37,307 nt of DNA from an uncultured Bacteroidales bacterium (GTDB taxonomy: Bacteria > Bacteroidota > Bacteroidia > Bacteroidales > WCHB1-69). The position numbers and the translations under genes were made by a program. The stretch's first letter is position 1. Every line of letters starts with the position of its first letter. The notes below the pieces were generated by a model. It did no database searches. It saw only the letters and a list, made by a program, of their open reading frames with translations, and was not told where the DNA came from. Positions 25,679 to 33,133 of the stretch are shown in pieces. The stretch spans positions 1-37,307 of the forward strand of contig ONCM01000028.1 of NCBI GenBank assembly GCA_900316305.1, in the 5' to 3' direction.

Positions 25679-27731
25679 TTTTCATCGCCTTATACGCATC
25701 AATACCTTTGCGGAGGAATTTGACGTACGCATCCACATCCCGCTCGTAATAGGTCGGACCGGAGAGAATATTGCCATCAGGATCCACCACAAAATAGCAC
25801 GGCTGCGAATTTTCGTGATACTTGGTCTGCTCGATATAGCGGTTCTTGGCGCCCAGCATGGTGATGGGGTCTCCGTCGGCATCGGTGAGTTTGCCCTTCT
25901 CGTTGTCAGGCAGCGGAATCACCTTGTCATCGGCATACATGGTGCAGACGATGACCTCCTCAGCAAAGATGCGGCGCACCTCGGGGTCAATCCAGACAGC
26001 GTTCTCCACGTTACGGCAGTTGGTGCAACCGTGACCGGTGAAGTCGAGGAAGACGGGCTTGCCCTCCTTCTTGGCCACGCGCAAGGCCTGGTCGTAGTCG
26101 AAGTAGCCCTTGATGCCGAACGGAATCTCTAACTTGTCGGCGTACATCGGGTCTTCGGTCATCTGGTAAGTGCTACCCTGACCGCCGCCGCCATTCGCCG
26201 CCAACTCACTACGCACGATGGCAGAGACATCGAAATCTTGGGTGGTCATCGGCGGCAACCAACCGGAAATGGCTTTCAGCGGAGCACCGAACAGTCCGGG
26301 AACCATATAAACCACGAAGGAGAAAACAGCCACAGAAAGCAGGAAACGGAACCAGCTCTTCTGCACAGGATAGTCGTCATCGTGCGGAAATTTGATTTTT
26401 CCAAGCAGGTAAAAACCTAACAAGGAGAACAGTACAATCCACAAGGAGAGATAGACCTCACGGTCGAGGATACGCCAGTGGTAGGTTTGGTCGGGCACAT
26501 TGATAAACTTCAGAGCGAAGGCCAACTCGACGAAAGCGAGGATAACCTTGAGGGTATTCATCCAGCCACCGGACTTCGGCAACTTCTGCAACATGCCGGG
26601 GAAGAGTGCGAAAATGGTGAACGGCACAGCGATACCGAGCGAGAAACCCAACATACCGATGACGGGTTTCAGGAAGGAGCCACCGGCAGCGTTCAAGGCC
26701 ACCGCACCCGCGATGGGCAGCGTGCAGGAGAACGAGACGAGCACCAAAGTCAGCGCCATGAAGAAGATGCCGGCCACACTGCCCGCATTCTGACGCTTCG
26801 CAGAACCGTTGACCCACGAACTCGGCAGCGTGATCTCAAAGTAGCCGAGCAACGAGAGGGCGAAAATGAAGAAGATAACCGCAAAAAGAATGTTCGGAAT
26901 CCAGTGCGTACTGAGCACATTACCCAAGTCGGCGCCGAAAATCAGAGACAGCACCAGACCGAAAATCACGAAAATCAGGATGATGAAGAAACCGTACAGC
27001 ATAGCGTTGCGCTTGCCCGCATGACCGTCCTTCGAGAAGAAGGAGACTGTCATCGGAATCATCGGGAAAACACACGGCATCAGCAGACCGGCCAGACCGC
27101 CCAAGACGGCCATGAGGAAGTACTTGAGCAGCGATTCCTCGCCCTTGTCAGCGGGAGTGGCATCGGCAACGGGTGCCACTTGTCCGGTAGGTGTCTCCGT
27201 AACTTCCTTGCTTTCAGGTTCGTCAGCTTCCGCTGGTTCCTCTTCCAAGACAGCGATCTTTGCCGGGTGGAAATCCTTAAGGTCAAAGGAGAATTTCTCC
27301 TCAATCGGGGTGCAACGACCTTCAATACAGGCCTGTCCTTCCAACTTGCCCTGCACGGTGAACGGCAGGTCGTCCTTCACCTTAACACGCTGTTTGAAAG
27401 TCACTTGCTTGGAAAAAAAATTAGAATGTGCATCCAACAGGTCATCGTAGTCGCTCTGCGGGGTCGGCTCAGACACCTTGCCAATGCGCTCGTATTTCGG
27501 AGACTTGGTGAAGTTGAATACCAGCGGTTGCTCAATCTGTCCCTGACCAGGTTTCTGGGCGTAAAGATGCCAGTTAGGCTCGATAGTAGCCGTGAATTGC
27601 AGCTCCGCCACAGAATCATTGACTTTCACCGTCTTATACGCCCACTTCACAGGCGTAACGGATTGAGCGAATGCGAAAAAAGTCAGACATGCCAGTAGGC
27701 AGGTTGTTAGTAAGGTACGTGTATTTTTCAT
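25668..27731 (-). CDS. dsbD: Thiol:disulfide interchange protein DsbD
   Basis: A 687-aa protein that passes electrons from cytoplasmic thioredoxin across the inner membrane to periplasmic proteins. The start at 27731 (MKNTRTLLTT) gives a signal peptide ending near FAFAQ; longer upstream frame lacks sense. Three parts of the family are present. The N-terminal domain (about 25-155) has Cys135 and Cys140 in ACIEGRCTP. The membrane core (about 203-480) has Cys220 in LMPCVFPMIP and Cys336 in SFSCTLPIAG. The C-terminal thioredoxin domain (about 535-687) has CTNC at 569-572. All three redox pairs are therefore intact. A candidate promoter lies 37 bases upstream and a terminator of the preceding gene just before that. 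It is followed after 15 bp by lnt. Confidence 0.95.
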   Translation of the reverse strand: MKNTRTLLTTCLLACLTFFAFAQSVTPVKWAYKTVKVNDSVAELQFTATIEPNWHLYAQKPGQGQIEQPLVFNFTKSPKYERIGKVSEPTPQSDYDDLLDAHSNFFSKQVTFKQRVKVKDDLPFTVQGKLEGQACIEGRCTPIEEKFSFDLKDFHPAKIAVLEEEPAEADEPESKEVTETPTGQVAPVADATPADKGEESLLKYFLMAVLGGLAGLLMPCVFPMIPMTVSFFSKDGHAGKRNAMLYGFFIILIFVIFGLVLSLIFGADLGNVLSTHWIPNILFAVIFFIFALSLLGYFEITLPSSWVNGSAKRQNAGSVAGIFFMALTLVLVSFSCTLPIAGAVALNAAGGSFLKPVIGMLGFSLGIAVPFTIFALFPGMLQKLPKSGGWMNTLKVILAFVELAFALKFINVPDQTYHWRILDREVYLSLWIVLFSLLGFYLLGKIKFPHDDDYPVQKSWFRFLLSVAVFSFVVYMVPGLFGAPLKAISGWLPPMTTQDFDVSAIVRSELAANGGGGQGSTYQMTEDPMYADKLEIPFGIKGYFDYDQALRVAKKEGKPVFLDFTGHGCTNCRNVENAVWIDPEVRRIFAEEVIVCTMYADDKVIPLPDNEKGKLTDADGDPITMLGAKNRYIEQTKYHENSQPCYFVVDPDGNILSGPTYYERDVDAYVKFLRKGIDAYKAMKIDE

Positions 27732-27767
27732 ATTTAATGTATTTTTATTCCGTATGTAATAAGCGGG

Positions 27768-27775
27768 CAAAGATA
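27768..27775 (-). promoter_or_regulatory. Candidate -7 promoter element for dsbD-lnt
   Basis: The minus strand reads TATCTTTG followed by CCC, a good TAnnTTTG match, placed 37 bases before the dsbD start. T/A-rich sequence and TTTTG runs lie upstream, but at shorter than standard -33 spacing. It is directly behind the terminator of the preceding gene, as expected for a new transcription unit. Confidence 0.6.
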
Positions 27776-27776
27776 C

Positions 27777-27828
27777 ATTTTTTTGCAAAACAAAACAGGT
27801 GCGGAAACCCGAAAATTTCCACACCTGT
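27777..27828 (-). terminator. Intrinsic terminator after the acyl-CoA ligase gene
   Basis: The arms ACAGGTG and CACCTGT (27795-27828) pair, and after one mismatch GGAAA pairs with TTTCC around an 8-base loop. On the minus strand the hairpin is followed by TTTTGTTTTGC and is 28 bases beyond the ligase stop codon. The U-tract is interrupted, so efficiency is uncertain. Confidence 0.7.
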
Positions 27829-27855
27829 ACGCATTTTCCGCGAATATTTCCGCGA

Positions 27856-29928
27856 TTACTTCTCCAAGCGGATGCGGGCATCCACGGCGGTGACGTAGCG
27901 CGGGTTGCCCAACAACGGGTTGAGGTCCATCTCCGCAATCTCGGGAGCGGCCTGCACCAATGCGCTCACGCGAGCCACTTGGTCGGCATAAAGGTCGAGG
28001 TTGACACCTTCCTGACCACGCACACCTTGCAGAATCTTGTAACCCTTGAGCTTGGTGAGCATCTCCTTGGCCTCGGCAGCGGTGATGGGTGCCAACGCGC
28101 TCTGCACGTCCTTCAGCACCTCAATGAAGATACCGCCCAAACCGAAGAAGATCTGATGTCCGAACTTCGGATCCTTGATGGCACCGATATAGACATCGAT
28201 ACCGTCCAGCATCGGGTACATCTCCACAGCGTAAGTCTCGGGAATGACAATCAAGCGGTCGAACTCCTTGGCCACGGTGTCCAAATCCTTGACACCCAGC
28301 GTGACACCGCCTACGTCGCTCTTGTGCAGCGGGCCGACGACCTTCATGACCAACGGAACGTCCTTACTGCAACCGACCTCCTTGGCGAATGCCAATGCGT
28401 CTTCCTTCTTGGAAACCTCAACGGATTTCTTGCGGCTGATACCAGCAGCGTCCAGAAGTTCGTTGTAATCAGCGATTTCCATGTAGCCGTCCTTGCAGCG
28501 TTCCACAGTCTTGCGGATGCGAGCCACGTCAATCTTCGGCAGTTCCACATGCTCAGGCTGCGGTTTCGGCGTGTTATACACCTTGCAGATGGCATTACCC
28601 AGCACGCACTCCTCAGGGAAGTTGATACGACCCTTGGCGATGAAGTCGTTAATTTCCTCTTTCACGTTGATAATACTCGGTAACACGGGGAAGATGGGCT
28701 TCTTGCAGGTTTTCATCTTCTCATCCAGCAGGTCATAGACCTCCTTGTTGCTGAACAATCCGGGCGAACCGAAGATGACCACGGAGAAGTCAATCTCGTC
28801 GTATTCGTTCTCAACCGTGTCGATGATATAGCCGAGCTGCTCGGCCGTACCGGTGGCGAGGAAGTCGATAGGGTTGCCCACAGAGCTGCCGCCAAAGAGT
28901 TTGGCAAGCAAAGCGGGGCTGGCGGGATGATCCTTCAAAGGAGGAACTTCCATGCCGCCATCAGACAGCACGTCGGTGAGCATCACGGCAGGACCGCCGG
29001 CGTGTGTGATCACAGCACAACGTTTGCCCTTGATTTCGGGATGCATGAACACACCGCACACGGTGGTCAGCTCCTGACGGTTGTGGCAACGCACAATACC
29101 AGCCTTGCGGAACAAGGCGTCCACAGCGGCATCGTTGGTGGCCAAAGCGCCAGTGTGCGAAGAAGCGGCACGCGAACCAGCGGCACTACCACCGCTCTTG
29201 ATGGCCGCGATATGACAGCCCTTATTGATGAGGCTGCGGCTATGTTTCAGCAAACGTTGCGGGTCGCCGATCTTCTCCATGTAGAGCATGATGACGTGGG
29301 AGGATTTCTCAGGATCGAAGGTCTCGTCCAAGTGTTCGAGCACATCCTCGATACCCAGTTGGGCACTGTTACCTACCGCCCATACGCTATTGAATTTCAA
29401 ACCGTTGCTCATGCCGTATTCCTTGATAAAGACGGCGGTGGCACCCGAGCCGGTGATAAAATCGACACCCTTGGGGTCGAGTTTCGGGATCGGGGTGTCG
29501 AAGCAACCGCTATAATTAGTGTTCAGGAAGCCCGTACAGTTGGGACCGATAAGCGAGCCGCCGACACTGTTGATCGTATCAACGATATGTTTTTCAATGG
29601 CAGCACCTTCAGCGTTCTCCTCTGAGAAACCGGCACTGACGATGATGAAGCCTCTGCAGCCCTTCTCCTTGGCCAGCACATCAACCGTCTGGGCACAGAA
29701 TTTGGCCGCAATACAGAGGATGGCGCAATCGACCTGCGGAAGGTCATCCACCTTTGCATAGCATTTCACGCCCTGCACCTCCGTCTCTTTGGGGTTCACG
29801 GCGTAGATTTGGCCCTTGAAGGGGCTCTCCAACAGGTTCTTCAGCGATTTGCCGCCGGGTTTGTGAATGTCACTTGACGCACCGCACACCACGATGCTTT
29901 GGGGATTTAATAATTTTGGGTTTATCAT
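27856..29928 (-). CDS. ADP-forming acetate/acyl-CoA ligase, fused alpha-beta subunits
   Basis: A 690-aa cytoplasmic enzyme of the NDP-forming acyl-CoA synthetase family, which makes ATP from acyl-CoA, ADP and phosphate (or runs in reverse). The N-terminal CoA-binding domain (about 1-125) has SIVVCGASSD and YAVNPKE. The succinyl-CoA-ligase-like part has GPNC (128-131) and the phosphorylated His258 in RAASSHTGALA. The C-terminal part (about 455-690) is an ATP-grasp domain, with VPLVMKVVGPLHKSDVGGV and GLGGIF. Order and length fit a complete fused alpha-beta enzyme. Acetyl-CoA as substrate is likely but cannot be told from sequence; aryl or branched acyl-CoA from amino-acid fermentation is possible. 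It is 126 bp after the mutase gene and ends at a terminator. Confidence 0.9.
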   Translation of the reverse strand: MINPKLLNPQSIVVCGASSDIHKPGGKSLKNLLESPFKGQIYAVNPKETEVQGVKCYAKVDDLPQVDCAILCIAAKFCAQTVDVLAKEKGCRGFIIVSAGFSEENAEGAAIEKHIVDTINSVGGSLIGPNCTGFLNTNYSGCFDTPIPKLDPKGVDFITGSGATAVFIKEYGMSNGLKFNSVWAVGNSAQLGIEDVLEHLDETFDPEKSSHVIMLYMEKIGDPQRLLKHSRSLINKGCHIAAIKSGGSAAGSRAASSHTGALATNDAAVDALFRKAGIVRCHNRQELTTVCGVFMHPEIKGKRCAVITHAGGPAVMLTDVLSDGGMEVPPLKDHPASPALLAKLFGGSSVGNPIDFLATGTAEQLGYIIDTVENEYDEIDFSVVIFGSPGLFSNKEVYDLLDEKMKTCKKPIFPVLPSIINVKEEINDFIAKGRINFPEECVLGNAICKVYNTPKPQPEHVELPKIDVARIRKTVERCKDGYMEIADYNELLDAAGISRKKSVEVSKKEDALAFAKEVGCSKDVPLVMKVVGPLHKSDVGGVTLGVKDLDTVAKEFDRLIVIPETYAVEMYPMLDGIDVYIGAIKDPKFGHQIFFGLGGIFIEVLKDVQSALAPITAAEAKEMLTKLKGYKILQGVRGQEGVNLDLYADQVARVSALVQAAPEIAEMDLNPLLGNPRYVTAVDARIRLEK

Positions 29929-29961
29929 ATTTGGTTTAAGGGTTAAAGGTTATCAATGAAT

Positions 29962-29991
29962 TGTATAGACGTGCCACGGCACGTCTATACA
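29962..29991. repeat. Perfect 14-bp inverted repeat, REP-like hairpin
   Basis: TGTATAGACGTGCC and its exact complement GGCACGTCTATACA are separated by only two bases, a 30-nt near-perfect palindrome. It lies in the 126-bp gap between the mutase and ligase genes. On the minus strand no U-tract follows, so it is a poor intrinsic terminator; a dispersed REP-like element or an mRNA-stabilising hairpin is more likely. Confidence 0.8.
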
Positions 29992-30008
29992 TTGATTATC
30001 ATTTATTC

Positions 30009-30054
30009 ATAATTCATCATTCTGTATTCTTCATTCTACATTCTTCATTCTTCA
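30009..30054. repeat. TTCATTCT-type simple repeat downstream of the mutase gene
   Basis: Degenerate copies of ATTCTTCATT and ATTCTACATT fill the space between the inverted repeat and the mutase stop codon. The tract is low complexity and has no coding potential; it looks like slippage-prone intergenic filler. Confidence 0.6.
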
Positions 30055-31782
30055 TTAACAGAGTCCCAGATCCTTCTTCAGCCCTGCAATCCGCTCCTTC
30101 AGAAGGTCATCCACCTCCTGCAGGTTCTGCTCGGGAAGTACACTTTCGCATACGCTGAAATAGAACTTGATCTTGGGTTCCGTGCCGGAAGGGCGCACCG
30201 TAACCTTGCTGCCATCGGCTGTGATAAACTGCAGCACATTGGAAATAGGCAACGCAAGACGATCGCTCGTATTATTCTGCACATTGTATGTGCGTTGGGT
30301 TTGGTAGTCGTGAACACGCAGGACATTCATACCACCCAACATCTTCGGGGCGTTCTCACGCAAATTGGTCATACGCTCCTTGATAGCCTGCATACCGGCC
30401 TCACCAGGCTCCGTCAACGAAACCATATCCTCTTTGAAATACTGATATTGACGGTACAACGTCTCCAACTGCTCAATCAGCGAACGATGATAGACGGTCT
30501 TGTAGTAGCCCGCCATCTCCGCGATGAGACAGCAAGCGGAAACGGCATCCTTGTCGCGCACAAAGTCGCCCACCAAGTAGCCGTAACTCTCTTCACCGCC
30601 GACCAGGAACTGCTTCTTGCCTTCGAACTCGCGAATCTTCTCGGCAATATATTTGAAACCAGTCAACACGTTGAAGCACTCCACGTTATAATCGGTAGCG
30701 ATCTGGTCTATCAGTTCGGTGGTCACAATGGTCTTGACCACGAAGAACCGGTTATCCAGCGGGTTGATATTGGTCTGGGAAAGTACATAGTAGAACAACA
30801 GCGAAGCGGTCTGGTTACCGTTGAACAGCTGGTACTCGCCGTCGGGACGACGGATGGCGATACCCACACGATCCGCGTCGGGATCGGTGGCCAGCACGAT
30901 GTCGGCCTTCACCTTCTTGGCTTCGGCAATGGCCAACTCCAGGGCGGCATGTTCCTCCGGATTGGGTGACTTCACCGTCGGGAAGCTACCATCCGTAACA
31001 GCCTGTTCCTCCACAATATGCACGTTCTTGAAGCCGAAATCCGACAACGCCTGCGGCACCACGGAAATACCGGTGCCATGCAGCGGGGTATAGACAATGC
31101 AGAGATCCTTCGCCTCAGCCACCACCTCCGGATTCAGAGACAAGCGACGGACAAGCGTAAGATACACGTTGTCAACATCTTTACCAATCATACGAATCAG
31201 TTCGGGATTGCCTTCCCATTTCACCTGATCGACCTCCTTGATTTTGTTGACCTCATTGATGACATTCTTGTCGTGCGGGGGCACCAACTGACCGCCATCA
31301 TTCCAATACACCTTGTAGCCGTTGTATTCCTTGGGGTTATGGGAAGCGGTGATCATAATACCCGCATTGCACTGCAGATGGCGCACGGAGAAGGAAAGCT
31401 CCGGTGTCGGACGCAGAGAATCGAACAAAAAGACTTGTATCCCATTCGCAGCCAAGATGTTGGCGGCAATCTGAGAGAATTCGGGACTGCCATGGCGAGA
31501 GTCAAACGAGATGGCTACCTTGATGTCTTTCTTGAAGACTTTGATCAGATAATTGGCCAATCCTTGGGTGGCGAAACCCACTGTGTATTTGTTCATACGG
31601 TTCGTGCCAACGCCTAATATGCCGCGAAGTCCGCCAGTACCGAACTCCAACGTTTTATAAAAGGCATCCGACAACGCAGCGGGATCCTCTTTCTGCATCC
31701 GCAGGATCTCATTTTTTGTCTCTTGGTCGTAATTACCGTTCAACCAAGTGTCTATGTGCTGTTGGGTAAAATCTTTAGTCAT
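30055..31782 (-). CDS. Alpha-D-phosphohexomutase (phosphoglucomutase/phosphomannomutase)
   Basis: A 575-aa cytoplasmic enzyme that moves phosphate between C1 and C6 of hexoses. All four family signatures are present in order: the active-site phosphoserine Ser147 in TASHNP; the Mg-binding DPDAD (300-304); the sugar-specificity loop GEESYG (396-401); and the phosphate-binding RPSGTEPKIKFY near residue 535. The N-terminal EFGTGGLRG (47-54) is also typical. GEESYG and the ~575-aa length fit the PGM2-like subgroup that includes phosphoglucomutases and phosphopentomutases, so glucose 1-/6-phosphate is the likely substrate but ribose phosphates cannot be excluded. It follows the ROK kinase by 144 bp of repeat-rich sequence. 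No clear -7 element was seen in that gap. Confidence 0.93.
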   Translation of the reverse strand: MTKDFTQQHIDTWLNGNYDQETKNEILRMQKEDPAALSDAFYKTLEFGTGGLRGILGVGTNRMNKYTVGFATQGLANYLIKVFKKDIKVAISFDSRHGSPEFSQIAANILAANGIQVFLFDSLRPTPELSFSVRHLQCNAGIMITASHNPKEYNGYKVYWNDGGQLVPPHDKNVINEVNKIKEVDQVKWEGNPELIRMIGKDVDNVYLTLVRRLSLNPEVVAEAKDLCIVYTPLHGTGISVVPQALSDFGFKNVHIVEEQAVTDGSFPTVKSPNPEEHAALELAIAEAKKVKADIVLATDPDADRVGIAIRRPDGEYQLFNGNQTASLLFYYVLSQTNINPLDNRFFVVKTIVTTELIDQIATDYNVECFNVLTGFKYIAEKIREFEGKKQFLVGGEESYGYLVGDFVRDKDAVSACCLIAEMAGYYKTVYHRSLIEQLETLYRQYQYFKEDMVSLTEPGEAGMQAIKERMTNLRENAPKMLGGMNVLRVHDYQTQRTYNVQNNTSDRLALPISNVLQFITADGSKVTVRPSGTEPKIKFYFSVCESVLPEQNLQEVDDLLKERIAGLKKDLGLC

Positions 31783-31810
31783 ATTGGGTGATATTTGGTT
31801 TATAATTTTC

Positions 31811-31939
31811 TTAAAGGTTATAGGTTAAAGGTTATAGGTTATTGGTTATTGGTTATTGGTTATTGGTTAGTAGGTTATAGGTTAGTAGGTTACAAGGTAA
31901 AATGGTCAATAGTCAACAGTCAAGGGTCAACAGTCAAGG
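31811..31939. repeat. Simple repeats between the kinase and mutase genes
   Basis: GGTTATT is repeated four times without error at 31837-31864, flanked by variants such as GGTTATA, GGTTAAA and GGTTAGTA. Next to it, a 14-bp unit GTCAACAGTCAAGG occurs twice in tandem (31912-31925 and 31926-31939). The second copy contains the stop codon and last two codons of the kinase gene. Confidence 0.85.
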
Positions 31940-33030
31940 GCATGGAGCGCGAAGCAGTACGCGCCGATGGCGGTGGCGCGACTGGTGCCCAGCTGCGAAA
32001 GGGTGATGCCGAGGCGTTTTTGTGTGTCAATACGGACCTTTTTGCCTGTACCGAAGACCTCGATTTCTTTGGTCTGGCCGTGCACAAACTGCTCGAACTC
32101 CTGCGGATCCTCCAGATTGTAGATGTAGGAGGGCACCCGGGCGAGTGTGTTGCCGTTAAGCGTGTGCATGGTGGCGCGCACCTCACGGAGCAACGACGGC
32201 ATATAGAATTTCGCCGCCTTGCTGACACCGCCGCCCAAGACGATGATGCCGTCCAACATGCAGGCGGCATACGCGATGGTGTAGCCCGCCGCTTCGCCGA
32301 AACGTTCGAAGGCCTGGAGTGCCGCCGATTGATCCCCCGCAAGAGAACCTTCGGCAATACGGTAAATATCGTAAGAATCGGTGTATGCAGATGCCTTGTC
32401 GTCCTTCGCAGCCTCGCAATAGTAGCGCAACACGGCACGGAGAGAGACACCTTCCTCGGCGATAAGATCCTGTCCCCACTTGCTGGGCGAACAGTAAATC
32501 TCGGAACAGCAGTTGTCGCCCATGAACATCTGGTTGTAGGAGGTCACCCCGATACCGAAACCGGTGCCGAGGATGAATCCGATGAGGTTATGGTATTGCT
32601 TCACCCCGCCGGCTTGGCAAATCTTTTCGTTAAGCATCGGCAGCGTACCGGCCAATGCCTCGCCATAAGTGAACAAGTCTGCGTCATTGTTGATAAATAC
32701 CGGCAACCCGAACGTATCCTCCAAAAAAGCACCCAACGCCACACCGCCCTCAAAGCAGGGGAAATTGGTGAGACGGTCGGGGAAAACGCCGTTAGGATAG
32801 TCTGCCGGACCCGGAAACGCGAAACTGATGGCCACCGGTTTGTCCGTCAACTGGTCGATGACATGCCGGAAGCCCGTCCGCAAATCCCCCAGTAATTGGG
32901 GCAAATCGTTTGGATGGGTGGGCAGTTCGAAAGTGTCGGTGACAGCCTCGCAGCCTCGCATCGCAGAGAAGCGAAAATGCGTGCCACCAGCGTCCAAAGT
33001 AATGACTGTACGAGGGTCGGAATTATACAT
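31927..33030 (-). CDS. ROK family sugar kinase
   Basis: A 367-aa cytoplasmic kinase, probably phosphorylating glucose or another hexose with ATP. Visible features are the phosphate loop DAGGTH (13-18), a PGP turn (73-75), the catalytic Asp116 in VFINNDADLF, and the adenosine/phosphate-2 motif GTGFGIG (155-161); IIVLGGGVSKAAKF in the C-terminal half is also family-like. The usual ROK zinc-binding CXCGXXGCXE motif is not present; CCSEIYC (174-180) lies in the matching place but has different spacing. This suggests a structurally altered subgroup. It is the first gene after the collagen-like gene's terminator, with its own -7 element 24 bases upstream, and precedes a hexose-phosphate mutase, fitting a sugar-activation pair. 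Confidence 0.88.
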   Translation of the reverse strand: MYNSDPRTVITLDAGGTHFRFSAMRGCEAVTDTFELPTHPNDLPQLLGDLRTGFRHVIDQLTDKPVAISFAFPGPADYPNGVFPDRLTNFPCFEGGVALGAFLEDTFGLPVFINNDADLFTYGEALAGTLPMLNEKICQAGGVKQYHNLIGFILGTGFGIGVTSYNQMFMGDNCCSEIYCSPSKWGQDLIAEEGVSLRAVLRYYCEAAKDDKASAYTDSYDIYRIAEGSLAGDQSAALQAFERFGEAAGYTIAYAACMLDGIIVLGGGVSKAAKFYMPSLLREVRATMHTLNGNTLARVPSYIYNLEDPQEFEQFVHGQTKEIEVFGTGKKVRIDTQKRLGITLSQLGTSRATAIGAYCFALHALDC

Positions 33031-33053
33031 TTTCGTTCAAAATTATTACGGTG

Positions 33054-33061
33054 CAAAGATA
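33054..33061 (-). promoter_or_regulatory. Candidate -7 promoter element for the ROK kinase
   Basis: The minus strand reads TATCTTTG (then CACC), a good Bacteroidetes -7 match 24 bases before the start codon and just past the terminator of the collagen-like gene. A second weaker match, TAATTTTG, lies a few bases closer to the start. Confidence 0.55.
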
Positions 33062-33076
33062 CAAAATTTTCTTTAT

Positions 33077-33108
33077 AAAAAAAAGACCGCCGATTCGCAC
33101 CGACGGTC
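33077..33108 (-). terminator. Intrinsic terminator after the collagen-like gene
   Basis: On the minus strand GACCGTCG pairs with CGGCGGTC (one G-U pair) around a short loop (33085-33108), followed immediately by eight T residues. It is about 25 bases past the stop of the collagen-like gene, a classic rho-independent terminator. Confidence 0.88.
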
Positions 33109-33133
33109 CTTTCTTTTAACATAAATCTTATAA

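Noticed and set aside
26478-27698. Plus-strand open frame of about 400 codons opposite dsbD
   Set aside because: It is antisense to an intact DsbD with all redox Cys; the translation is charged, low-complexity and without family motifs.
29962-29991. The palindrome as an intrinsic terminator of the mutase gene
   Set aside because: There is no run of U after the hairpin on the transcribed strand, and it lies 60 bases past the stop codon.
31811-31840. TAACCTTT (minus strand) upstream of the mutase as a -7 promoter
   Set aside because: It lacks the final G of TAnnTTTG and is part of a GGTTA-type simple repeat that produces the match several times by chance.
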